NCBI GenBank assembly: GCA_964459445.1
Contig: CAYWMP010000135.1
Span: forward strand, 1-16,411
From: CAYWMP01 sp964459445
Lineage (GTDB): Bacteria; Desulfobacterota; DSM-4660; Desulfatiglandales; HGW-15
DNA: 16,411 nucleotides
Direction: 5' to 3'
Both the position numbers and the translations under genes were made by a program. Under the pieces are notes generated by a model that saw only the letters and a list, made by a program, of their open reading frames with translations, did no database searches and was not told the origin of the DNA. Below are positions 1-7,070 of the stretch, piece by piece (the stretch's first letter is position 1; the number at the start of each line of letters is the position of its first letter).

Positions 1-55
1 GAGCGCATGACTGGCAGTCATGAGGTCGTCGGTTCGATCCCGTCCAGCTCCACCA
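1..55 (+). tRNA. tRNA-Ala (anticodon GGC), 5' end outside window
   Basis: This is the 3' part of a tRNA. The anticodon stem is CATGA (6-10) paired with TCATG (18-22), and the 7-base loop CTGGCAG puts anticodon GGC at 13-15, which reads alanine GCC/GCU codons. The T-arm has loop TTCGATC, and its stem has one T:T mismatch. The acceptor strand ends in an encoded CCA at 53-55. The acceptor 5' strand and most of the D-arm lie before the window. A terminator follows 11 bases later, so this is the last gene of its transcript. Confidence 0.93.
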
Positions 56-66
56 GAGAAAAACCA

Positions 67-98
67 AGGGGTTAACTAATAGGTTAACCCCTTTTTTT
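67..98 (+). terminator. Intrinsic terminator of the tRNA-Ala transcript
   Basis: A perfect 10-bp stem, AGGGGTTAAC (67-76) with GTTAACCCCT (83-92), encloses a 6-base loop. A run of seven Ts (92-98) follows at once. It starts 11 bases after the tRNA CCA end. Confidence 0.92.
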
Positions 99-99
99 C

Positions 100-316
100 G
101 AGACCTATGCAAAACGCTCCCTTTTGCTCAATCTTCCCTCTTCGCTACGCGCAGCGCAGGCGCTTGCGCCGCGTGAAGCTACGACGGGACAAGCTGCTTC
201 AGACTCGTCCCGCACTTTCGTGAAAGTGCGGGACTCAAAATACCTCGAGTATTCCTGTGGCTAAAATCCTCGTCTACCTTGACCTTGACCAAAATTGAGC
301 ATTTTGCATAGGTCTC
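100..316. mobile_element. 217-bp MITE-like element with 32-bp terminal inverted repeats
   Basis: The two ends are inverted copies of each other. The left end, 100-131, and the reverse complement of the right end, 285-316, agree at 28 of 32 positions, and the outer 15 bases (GAGACCTATGCAAAA) are identical. The inside holds further hairpins: GGCGC-TT-GCGCC at 159-170 and a 13-bp perfect repeat at 207-219/222-234, plus the short direct repeat ACCTTG-ACCTTG at 277-288. There is no room for a transposase, so it would have to be moved in trans. It starts two bases after the T-tract of the tRNA terminator. I see no convincing target-site duplication. The ends resemble in style those of insertion sequences, but I cannot name a family. 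Confidence 0.7.
207..234. repeat. 13-bp perfect inverted repeat inside the MITE-like element
   Basis: GTCCCGCACTTTC (207-219) is the exact reverse complement of GAAAGTGCGGGAC (222-234), with two bases between. No T-tract follows, so it is not a terminator. It is probably the structural core of the surrounding element. Confidence 0.8.
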
Positions 317-743
317 CTTCCATTTTTGCGCCCCATTCCCTTCCGGTAAAACGATCCCGTCTCCTGATTCCTTTTGTTCATGCCTGCACCGATTTCAGTC
401 CCTTTTCAGCATTCCAGGGATTCAAGCCATCAATACGCATTGAAAATACTTCTATTTTTTAAGTTTTTCATAACATCTGACGATGTAGTACTTAGTTACC
501 AGGCATTTTGCTCTTTTACTCGATGCTGAATACCCGATTTCTGAATTACGTTTCCAGTGCTTAACCCCACAAATTCTCAATTTTGAGGGACTGTTTTCTT
601 CGTCAGGTTGACTTAGAGCGGGCTTCCAACATCATGCGCAGAATTCGATTCACTTTTAATAAACTGCAATTTTCATCGAGGCCTCTGGGAGTTTGGCTTT
701 TAAAATTATTCATGTCGGAAAGGATACTGAAAGCGTTTAAATC
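317..743. other. 427-bp intergenic region before the cyclase gene
   Basis: No coding region, RNA gene or strong promoter is evident. There is a TTGACT at 608-613 without a good -10 at the right distance, a TAAAAT at 701-706 without a matching -35, and a small inverted repeat CTCAA-TT-TTGAG at 576-587. The stretch is AT-rich and must hold the cyclase promoter, but I cannot place it. Confidence 0.5.
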
Positions 744-3425
744 ATGAGCCCCCCTTCCGTTACAAAGGCTGCCAGCCATCAATTCACGCCTCCGCGCCCA
801 ATCGATGAGTATCCTGAGGGGGCGGTCAAGAAAATGGCCGTGCTTTTCACGGACATCGTAGGTTCATCCAAATACTTCAAATCCCAGGGTGATATCGCCG
901 GCAGGAAGATGCTCAAACAGCATCAACTGATGGTGTCGCCGGTGATCAATGAATATGGCGGCGCAGTCGTGAAATTCCTTGGCGACTCGGTGTTGGCCTA
1001 CTTCTCAGATCCAAAGGAGGCACTCAAAGCAGCCATCACCATTCAGCTGAAATTTCAGCAGCATAATCAACAAAAAGATAAGATGTCTCAGATCAACATC
1101 AGGCTTTGCGTGCATTTTGGACTGGGTATTGTCGAAGACAAAGACATCTTTGGCGATGTTGTAAATATGGCGGCCAAATTCCTCCCAATGGTTAAGGGTG
1201 ACGAGATTTATATTTCCGAACCCGTTTACACCCATGTACATGGTCTGTCCGAAACTCAATTCGAGCAGGTCGATACCTCAGAAAAAAAAGACCTAATTGG
1301 TGATTTGGCCCTCTACAGGGTAATTTGGCAAAATTCCGCAGATCTTGATCCAACCCTAAAAACCATGCTCTACGTAAAGCCTCTTCTGCAAATGGGAAAA
1401 ACGAACTTTGCCGAGGTTTGGGAAGGCTTGGTCGATATCAAAAAGGGATTATGGGCCAAAAGATCGGAAAAAATGGGCATACTTCCTGACAAATCGGTTG
1501 CCCTCATCCTTAAAGACCCCATGTCATCGGTGGATCTGTCAAAAGATATCATTGACTATCTCAAGCTAAATCTGGGGAAAGATGCAGTGCTCTTTCTCCC
1601 TGTTCAGATCATCATTGATGTCGGACCCTACCTTGCAGCCGGGAAATTGAGCCTAAAGAGCCTGAAAGTGAACTGGGAGGAAATTGAACCTGGCCAAATC
1701 CATGTTTCCCAGGCCACCCATAACCTCCTGAAAAACGGCGGGACCTATTCCTTGGCAACCTTACCCGATTCCGAGAATCAGCAGTCTTTTTACAAAATCA
1801 CCATCAATGATAAAGGAAAAAACGAACCCTATCTCTTTCGATTTCAAAACGCGATGATTCAGGGCGACATGGCACCCTGTTTCTATTGTGGGGATCGAAG
1901 GCACCCGAACACAGAATGCCCCTCTAAACAGCTGACCGAACTCACTCATTTTCTGAACAAGTTGGGGTATCTGCCGATTGAAAAAATGAACACCCTCTTT
2001 TTCAATTATTTAAACGGGAAAATAACAACATCTCCCGCGCAGGCATCGGCCGGAGGGATGGATGATAAACAGAATTGGGCCTTCCATGGTTTCTTTGAAC
2101 TCCGATCGATTTACCAAATGCGTTTTTTTACGACCATATGGAACAGCATGGACGACAATTGGAACAAGATGAAGGAAACCATATCAGAAAGCGAGAGAGG
2201 TGGGCTGGTGTGGCTCGGACAGGATTGTATCCGTGTTTCAAATCACGAGCAGGCCATCACCTTGCTTGAAGAGCCTCTAAAGAAGAATCCCCACGATTAT
2301 AAGGCCTATTGTGCCATGGGGTTTCTTTACGTAGATACAAATAACTACATTCAGGCCAAGGAATTCTTTAAAAAGGCCCATGACAGAACTCGAACAACGC
2401 CCCAAAAGATGTATATGAATCTCCTGATGGCTCGCATTTATGACCTGAAAGATGATGCGATCAGGGCTGAAAGAAAAATCCGAAGAGTCCTGCAACTGAA
2501 TCCCCTTTGCCCCGAAGCGCTTTACCAGGATGTTATCTATAAGTTTCGAAAAGGTAAAAAGGGCTCAGCCGTTAAAGCCCTCACCAAGCTGATTGAAATA
2601 AACAGGGACTATTTCATGTATGCCCTGATTGATCCGGAGCTCAGCGCCTTTAGCGACATTATTCACCCAAAACTCAAGAACCTGACGGATGAAGCCCGGC
2701 AGGAAGCGGAGAAAATCAAAAACGAAGCCCAGGAGCAGATCGCGAATCTTGAAAAATGGCTTGGCCCGGATGAAAAGGAAGTCAAAGAAGCCAAGTCCCT
2801 ATGGCAAAAAATGGAGGGTTTGACCAATAGCGATTCCTATTACAGCACCCTTGATTTCATCCGTTATGGAACCACCATAATCAATATGGGAAAAAACAGT
2901 ATAGAGCGGCATAGAAGAAGTCTCTCAAGAATCTTGAGGGATGGTAGAATTAGGTTGAGTCGAAGTGCCAAGTTTATCAATAATCTGCCATACCGCTTCA
3001 TGACCGGTTCTGCAAGACTTCGACTTAAAAAACTTGAAGGGGCCTTGAACAAGTTGGAAAGGGACTGTGAGCTTGATAAGGGAAATGCCCCGGGACTTTT
3101 TAAGGAGGCCATTGCAGAGGCAAGGGAGTTGGCAGCCAATATTGCTCAGTATGAGGCCAAGTTGAATAGGCTGTATTCCATCCAGCAGACAATCAAATTC
3201 TCTATCAAGTTCTTCAAAAGCAGTTTGATATTCCAATCGGCGAATGTGCTTATTGCCCTTATCCTCTTTCCTATAATCGCCTATTATCTAAATTTCCTTC
3301 TCCCCGGAATAAATATCACACCCAAAAACATCTGGTTCTATCAGAAAGGCGTCCTCATGGTTGGCGGTGTATCCGGGGTTCTAATGGCCGCCCTGATGAG
3401 TTCAAAAGCCCTCACCAAAAACTAG
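744..3425 (+). CDS. Class III adenylate cyclase, multidomain (pseudo-cyclase module, zinc knuckle, TPR, C-terminal membrane anchor)
   Basis: This protein probably makes cAMP from ATP at the inner face of the membrane. Residues 30-195 form a class III cyclase domain. Metal Asp residues are D37 (FTDIVGSS) and D81 (KFLGDSV). K77 and D134 match the adenine-selecting Lys/Asp pair, and N141 is present, but the transition-state Arg is Lys (K145). Residues about 249-330 repeat the fold pattern without the catalytic residues. C379-C382-H387-C392 make a CX2CX4HX4C zinc knuckle. TPR-like helices follow at about 494-625 and a charged coiled coil at about 648-675. Two hydrophobic helices lie at 833-854 and 869-887. 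Most membrane cyclases carry their segments N-terminally, so this order is unusual. The ribosome-binding site is weak. M31 (base 834), preceded by a G-rich stretch, is an alternative start that would still keep the domain. The specificity for ATP is inferred. Confidence 0.85.
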   Translation: MSPPSVTKAASHQFTPPRPIDEYPEGAVKKMAVLFTDIVGSSKYFKSQGDIAGRKMLKQHQLMVSPVINEYGGAVVKFLGDSVLAYFSDPKEALKAAITIQLKFQQHNQQKDKMSQINIRLCVHFGLGIVEDKDIFGDVVNMAAKFLPMVKGDEIYISEPVYTHVHGLSETQFEQVDTSEKKDLIGDLALYRVIWQNSADLDPTLKTMLYVKPLLQMGKTNFAEVWEGLVDIKKGLWAKRSEKMGILPDKSVALILKDPMSSVDLSKDIIDYLKLNLGKDAVLFLPVQIIIDVGPYLAAGKLSLKSLKVNWEEIEPGQIHVSQATHNLLKNGGTYSLATLPDSENQQSFYKITINDKGKNEPYLFRFQNAMIQGDMAPCFYCGDRRHPNTECPSKQLTELTHFLNKLGYLPIEKMNTLFFNYLNGKITTSPAQASAGGMDDKQNWAFHGFFELRSIYQMRFFTTIWNSMDDNWNKMKETISESERGGLVWLGQDCIRVSNHEQAITLLEEPLKKNPHDYKAYCAMGFLYVDTNNYIQAKEFFKKAHDRTRTTPQKMYMNLLMARIYDLKDDAIRAERKIRRVLQLNPLCPEALYQDVIYKFRKGKKGSAVKALTKLIEINRDYFMYALIDPELSAFSDIIHPKLKNLTDEARQEAEKIKNEAQEQIANLEKWLGPDEKEVKEAKSLWQKMEGLTNSDSYYSTLDFIRYGTTIINMGKNSIERHRRSLSRILRDGRIRLSRSAKFINNLPYRFMTGSARLRLKKLEGALNKLERDCELDKGNAPGLFKEAIAEARELAANIAQYEAKLNRLYSIQQTIKFSIKFFKSSLIFQSANVLIALILFPIIAYYLNFLLPGINITPKNIWFYQKGVLMVGGVSGVLMAALMSSKALTKN

Positions 3426-3534
3426 CTACTCTCTTGCGCAAAGGCTTCAATAAACCTTCTGGTTGTGATGAATGGTTCATAATCTAATTTCGGGAGATCT
3501 GCCGGCATGCTTTGTGGACGGGAGTGAACGCTGG

Positions 3535-3984
3535 TTACTTCAAGAGACCTGAATCATTATCATAGCGAGATGAGAATAGTGCTGGCTTTCCGGAAAAGAC
3601 ATTGCATTGGGTGAGCACGTGTTCTGCAACTTTCCGGCGTTTGATCTCTTCCAGGGTGTTGAAACCATCAACAAATGAATCATCGTCCGCCACTTGTGAA
3701 AGGACGGCCCAGATTTCATCGACAGGCATGTCCGAACGCAGGTTCAACCCACCCTGGACCTCAGAGGCATGATACAAATCTTTGGCCTGCACCCTAATCG
3801 CTTCCAGGTTCTCCTTTAGGATTTGAATGACCTTTTCAAAATTATCATAGGAAGAGCAGACCTCTGTGACGGGGCATCGTGTTTCACGACCCGAGACCGC
3901 GACTCGGATGCCGAGACAAACCGACCTATCCGATTTTTTATCACCCTTAGAGACATCCATCAGTTCAAAGATGTTGTCCTTCAT
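3535..3984 (-). CDS. Hypothetical protein, 149 aa
   Basis: I do not recognise this protein. The start is well supported: AAGGAGGGG lies three bases before the ATG on the minus strand. It has no signal peptide or membrane segment, so it should be cytosolic. Four cysteines (C23, C37, C43, C127) are present, three of them in the N-terminal third (RCPVTEVC), which would suit a metal or redox site, though no known motif is matched. Residues about 46-72 look like an amphipathic helix and the C-terminal half is mixed. It converges with the cyclase gene, 109 bases from its stop, with no clear terminator between. No operon partner is adjacent. Confidence 0.75.
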   Translation of the reverse strand: MKDNIFELMDVSKGDKKSDRSVCLGIRVAVSGRETRCPVTEVCSSYDNFEKVIQILKENLEAIRVQAKDLYHASEVQGGLNLRSDMPVDEIWAVLSQVADDDSFVDGFNTLEEIKRRKVAEHVLTQCNVFSGKPALFSSRYDNDSGLLK

Positions 3985-4011
3985 CTTCCCCTCCTTAGGA
4001 GCAACTGAAAA

Positions 4012-4082
4012 ACGTCAAATAAATCTGATATTTGTTGCAGTAGCTGTTCTTATTGATTTAATTTGTATTTATTAATCAAAAG
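4012..4082. other. AT-rich segment upstream of the 149-aa gene
   Basis: This stretch contains several TTAAT/TATTTA-type runs, in contrast to the GC-rich repeats next to it. It lies just upstream of the minus-strand 149-aa gene and is the likely place for its promoter. I cannot pick a -35/-10 pair with confidence. Confidence 0.35.
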
Positions 4083-4100
4083 GTCTTGGTAAACCCATTG

Positions 4101-4324
4101 GGGGCGGGGCGTTGAAAAGCGTTCAGATGCAAGTTGAGCTTGTCGAAATCCCGCCCCGCGGGGGCTTCCGAAATCCCGAGGAATAAGTCGTACAAAATGG
4201 TACGTCGCAATGACCAGCCTTCGCCTGAGGCTACGGCGCGGCAGGCGAGGGATGAGCGTAACGCGGCCCTTCGGCTTTGCTCAGGGCCGTGAGCATGTCG
4301 AACGGCAGATGGGCGTTTTTCGCC
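4101..4324. repeat. GC-rich composite of intergenic hairpins
   Basis: Five inverted repeats follow one another: GCGGGGCG/CGCCCCGC (4104-4111/4152-4159), CGTAC/GTACG (4189-4193/4200-4204), CCTTCGCCT/AGGCGAGGG (4218-4226/4243-4251, one G:T), CGGCCCT/AGGGCCG (4264-4270/4283-4289) and GGCG/CGCC (4312-4315/4321-4324). No reading frame here has a start and ribosome-binding site. The density of hairpins and the much higher GC than the neighbouring stretch suggest a cluster of REP-like repeats rather than a single regulatory site. It lies between two minus-strand genes and could also act as a transcription stop for cobU. Confidence 0.65.
4181..4207. repeat. 27-bp palindromic repeat, copy 1
   Basis: GAATAAGTCGTACA, five variable bases, then GTACGTCG. 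The same 27-bp arrangement occurs at 15249-15275. The core is a CGTAC/GTACG stem with a 6-base loop. Both copies are preceded by GAAATCC within a few bases. Confidence 0.75.
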
Positions 4325-4333
4325 GCCCTGCCT

Positions 4334-4876
4334 TTATTCCGGTTTGCCTTTAAGATAGGTAGGCAACCCTGCTACCGCTAGGATGACTTTATCCGCTGTG
4401 TTTGCGACTTCCTGATTAAGCTGGCCTGCAAGGTCTCTGAATTTTCTCCCAAGTGGATTGTTGGGGATAATTCCCATGCCCACTTCATTTGAAACCATTA
4501 TGATGGTTTGCTCTGTTTTCTTCAATGCCTCAATGAGCGAGTGCATATATTCACCTACCTCGGCCTCGCCCTTGTCTGAGAGCACATTGCTGAGCCATAC
4601 TGTCAAGCAATCCAGGAGAACGGCCTCAAAACCCCTGCAATTCTCTATCAGGGCCTTTGCAACCTCCAGGGGCTCTTCGATCAGGCCCCATTGAGATCCC
4701 CTCGTTTCCCTATGTCGTTTGATTCTTTCATCCATTTCGCTGTCAAGGGCCTGGGCAGTTGCCATAAAAATATAAGAGGCATAGCGCTCTTCGGCATATC
4801 GAAGGGCCCATGAGCTTTTTCCGCTTTTTGCACCACCCAGGACCAAAACCAACTCTTTATTACGAGAATCCGGCAT
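4334..4876 (-). CDS. cobU: Bifunctional adenosylcobinamide kinase / adenosylcobinamide-phosphate guanylyltransferase
   Basis: CobU phosphorylates adenosylcobinamide and then transfers GMP to it, giving adenosyl-GDP-cobinamide in nucleotide-loop assembly of cobalamin (vitamin B12). The 180-aa length is normal for the family. The P-loop GGAKSGKS is at 14-21. H55 in RHRETRG is the expected guanylylated His, by position relative to Salmonella His46. The family motifs LLDCLTVWLSN (87-97), VSNEVGMGIIP (128-138) and FRDLAGQLNQ (147-156) are all present. The start is supported by AAGGCGGG five bases before the ATG. The next gene upstream, the MBL hydrolase, ends 123 bases away on the same strand, so both may share its promoter. 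No other cob gene and no cobalamin riboswitch are visible in the window. The protein is cytosolic. Confidence 0.96.
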   Translation of the reverse strand: MPDSRNKELVLVLGGAKSGKSSWALRYAEERYASYIFMATAQALDSEMDERIKRHRETRGSQWGLIEEPLEVAKALIENCRGFEAVLLDCLTVWLSNVLSDKGEAEVGEYMHSLIEALKKTEQTIIMVSNEVGMGIIPNNPLGRKFRDLAGQLNQEVANTADKVILAVAGLPTYLKGKPE

Positions 4877-4999
4877 AATTACCCGCCTTTTGATAAATCA
4901 TGCTTTCCCTATTTCACAAAAGTATCGGGGCCTTCAAACACACCTATCCCGGAGTTATGAATGCAATCCGGAAGAAGCTTGGCTCAGCCAATCGTCTTT

Positions 5000-5845
5000 C
5001 TAAAGATCGAACTCACTGCCCTCTACGGCTGCTTCAATCACTATCTTAGAGTTTTTCTTGTCGGCCAGTTCCTTGCAGTTGTCCTGAATGGCCTTTACCT
5101 GTTGATCGGTCCTGGAAGGATCGTGATGAAAGAGCAGGAGTTTTTTCACCCCTGCATCTTGAGCGAGCTGAAAAGTGGATTCATAATCGGAGTGGCCCCA
5201 TCCCCGTCTTGTTTCAATTTCCTCGGGCGTATATTGACAATCATGGATCAAAATATCAGCGCCTTTACAGAATTTGGCGTAGTCCTTGGGCGATCTTCCC
5301 TCCCAGGAATCCGCCCTCAGTTCGTTGTCGGTAATAAAGGCAAGCGTCTTCTTCCCTTCTCGGAAACGGTAGCCATATCCACCCTGCGGGTGTTGAAGGG
5401 GGATGCAGTCAATGACGGTGCCGTCGATCTCTAACTTGCCCTTACTCAATTTCTCAATATAGTTAATTTGAGCGCGGAGATCATCGAATTTGATCGGAAA
5501 GAAACCGTCACCCATTTTGTTATCAAAGGTATATCTCAATCCTTTCATGCAGGTTGGATAGCCATCGATAGTGATCTGAGTCGCGGGGTCATAAATGGGA
5601 CCGAAAAAGGGAAACCCAAGCACATGGTCCCAATGGATGTGTGTGATTAGGAGATGGATATCCACCTTATCATTTTCGGCAATGAGTTTATCGCCAAGAG
5701 GCCTGATACCTGTTCCTGCATCGATGATCACCTTTCTGCCTTTCTTCAGCGTTACTTCGAGACATGTGGTGTTGCCACCGTAGGTTATGGTATCTTTGCC
5801 TGGTACCGCAATGGAACCTCTCGTGCCCCAAAATTTGATTCTCAT
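5000..5845 (-). CDS. MBL-fold metallo-hydrolase, PhnP/COG1235-like
   Basis: This is a 281-aa metallo-beta-lactamase-fold enzyme, probably a phosphodiesterase or related hydrolase with two metal ions. It opens with the family start FWGTRGS. The metal motif is H69-I-H71-W-D73-H74 (HxHxDH), followed by H152 in LQHPQGG, D173 in FITDNE, H201-D202 and a C-terminal His pair H240-H241. GWGHSDY (215-221) is also typical of this subgroup. No signal peptide is seen, so it is cytosolic. AAGGAGA precedes the ATG by 11 bases, which is rather long. A near-consensus promoter lies about 100 bases upstream. The substrate is unknown. The nearby cyclase makes a cyclic-nucleotide substrate tempting, but only proximity supports that. 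Confidence 0.85.
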   Translation of the reverse strand: MRIKFWGTRGSIAVPGKDTITYGGNTTCLEVTLKKGRKVIIDAGTGIRPLGDKLIAENDKVDIHLLITHIHWDHVLGFPFFGPIYDPATQITIDGYPTCMKGLRYTFDNKMGDGFFPIKFDDLRAQINYIEKLSKGKLEIDGTVIDCIPLQHPQGGYGYRFREGKKTLAFITDNELRADSWEGRSPKDYAKFCKGADILIHDCQYTPEEIETRRGWGHSDYESTFQLAQDAGVKKLLLFHHDPSRTDQQVKAIQDNCKELADKKNSKIVIEAAVEGSEFDL

Positions 5846-5942
5846 AATGCGTCGATTCTCCTTGGGTGGACTCTTTTGAGCGTTAAAATGGCCCGGACCA
5901 GTTACGATAAGAGAATGAAAGGAACAAATGCTAAGTTACAGA

Positions 5943-5971
5943 AATCTACGTTATTTCAAAGCCTTTGTCAA
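5943..5971 (-). promoter_or_regulatory. Sigma70-type promoter for the MBL hydrolase (and perhaps cobU)
   Basis: On the minus strand a consensus TTGACA (5971-5966) is followed after 17 bases by TAGATT (5948-5943). Transcription would start near 5936, giving a leader of about 90 bases before the ATG at 5845. Confidence 0.7.
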
Positions 5972-6127
5972 TTTAAAAAGCATTTTGGTGAAGGGAAATA
6001 AGCTTTTGTATTAGGATTCATAATCTATCGAAGCCTTCCTAAGAATCTTCCCATTTTTCTTTTCCGATTCATATGCTTGCGGATTTTTCCCCATGATCAA
6101 ATTGATCGGCGAATATTAAGTTAGGGT

Positions 6128-6874
6128 TTATTCAAAATAACTCACGAAATAGGGACGAAGCTCATCGATCTGGTCTTCGATGGACATGGACACATCCGTT
6201 GCCCTGGTATCCAATATGATGAGCGCATTAACGCTTGCATCCTGACTCTCCAGGGTTTGTATCCTTCTTGCCATGCCTCGGTTAACCAAATTCACGTTTT
6301 CAATGATTTCAACCAGTTTTTCCATGGTATAATCATAGCTTTTCCCATTTTGTTGAAGAAGAAACTGTCCCAGAAGATAGATTCCGGTTGTCCTGAAAGT
6401 TGTTTCGATTGACGTTGAAAAGGGCAGATGGAACCGAACCATGGGTCGCAGTTTGTCCATGATCGGGCAACCGCTCGACACCATGAGAATTCCCATAGTA
6501 GAGCTGATTCCTTTTTGGAGCGCCGTTTTCTTGAAGTATGCCCTTTCAGCTGTCTGCACGGTAATCTTGGCTTCGTGATAGGAAACCTTGTCTTTAAACT
6601 CGTTTACCAAATCCTTGATGCTCAACGCCACGGGACAGTGATAGACTTTTTCGGGGATAAGGGGACAATTCTCACGCTGTTCATGATCGAGCCTTGTCCA
6701 TTCATCGCCCTCAAGGGATCTCTGAGGAAGATATTGCAGGGATAGGGGATCAAGAAAAATCGCAAATCTTTGTTTCTTTCCGTCTTCGAACTGAAATAGA
6801 TAATAAAAAAAGAGTTTGTTTTTCTGATTGTGTTGCCGCCCTTGATTTTTGTGTTGATCATTCATGGGTTTCAT
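6128..6874 (-). CDS. Hypothetical protein resembling DUF6901
   Basis: The function is unknown. The 248-aa sequence resembles, from memory, a family labelled DUF6901. Recognisable blocks are an N-terminal strand pair (LFFYYLFQFEDG, 21-32), the Cys-containing stretch ENCPL...YHCPVA (69-83), TAERAYFKKT (108-117), SSGCP (133-137) with FHLPF (148-152), then RRI (203-205) and a DASVNA block (212-217). Three conserved-looking Cys (C70, C80, C136) could bind metal. The first residues, to about 20, are polar and rich in Asn/Gln/His and may not be part of the fold. No signal peptide or membrane segment is seen. The start is weakly supported because there is no clear Shine-Dalgarno, and M4 is equally possible. 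It is transcribed divergently from asnB, and the two promoters share an inverted repeat. Confidence 0.75.
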   Translation of the reverse strand: MKPMNDQHKNQGRQHNQKNKLFFYYLFQFEDGKKQRFAIFLDPLSLQYLPQRSLEGDEWTRLDHEQRENCPLIPEKVYHCPVALSIKDLVNEFKDKVSYHEAKITVQTAERAYFKKTALQKGISSTMGILMVSSGCPIMDKLRPMVRFHLPFSTSIETTFRTTGIYLLGQFLLQQNGKSYDYTMEKLVEIIENVNLVNRGMARRIQTLESQDASVNALIILDTRATDVSMSIEDQIDELRPYFVSYFE

Positions 6875-6953
6875 CTTGATAGAAACGTCCCTGAAAAAAG
6901 GTTAGGTTGTGAGTTCAAACTGTTTTAGGCAATTTTGAAAAACAATCTGCCCG

Positions 6954-6983
6954 AAGATATGACCCCTAAAGCCAATCTGTCAA
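6954..6983 (-). promoter_or_regulatory. Candidate promoter for the DUF6901-like gene
   Basis: On the minus strand TTGACA (6983-6978) is followed after 18 bases by TATCTT (6959-6954). It is back to back with the asnB promoter, and both -35 boxes lie in a shared inverted repeat. Confidence 0.5.
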
Positions 6984-7016
6984 GAAATATGGGATATGAT
7001 GGGTTCCTTGACAGAT
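6975..7016. repeat. 10-bp inverted repeat containing both -35 boxes (possible operator)
   Basis: ATCTGTCAAG (6975-6984) is the exact reverse complement of CTTGACAGAT (7007-7016), with 22 bases between. Each arm contains one of the divergent -35 hexamers plus four extra matching bases, which suggests a binding site for a dimeric regulator. Confidence 0.6.
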
Positions 7017-7035
7017 AGACCATAGTAGGGATAAT
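7008..7035 (+). promoter_or_regulatory. Strong sigma70-type promoter of asnB
   Basis: A consensus TTGACA (7008-7013) is followed after 16 bases by GATAAT (7030-7035), a 5/6 match. The start of transcription would be near 7042, leaving a leader of about 29 bases that contains AGGAGG at 7050-7055. Confidence 0.78.
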
Positions 7036-7070
7036 TGATAGGTTTTAACAGGAGGCTCGAGCATTCAAAG

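Noticed and set aside
92..325. Target-site duplication around the MITE-like element
   Set aside because: The flanking bases (T-run plus C on the left, CTTCCA on the right) do not match beyond what chance allows.
608..636. Promoter for the cyclase gene at TTGACT
   Set aside because: No acceptable -10 lies 16-18 bases downstream.
4877..4999. Cobalamin riboswitch upstream of cobU
   Set aside because: The 123-base gap is too short and shows no B12-box-like or multi-stem structure.
7035..7070. Upstream TTG start extending AsnB by 12 residues
   Set aside because: It would bury the catalytic N-terminal Cys, and the TTG overlaps the promoter -10. The ATG at 7071 gives MCGICG.
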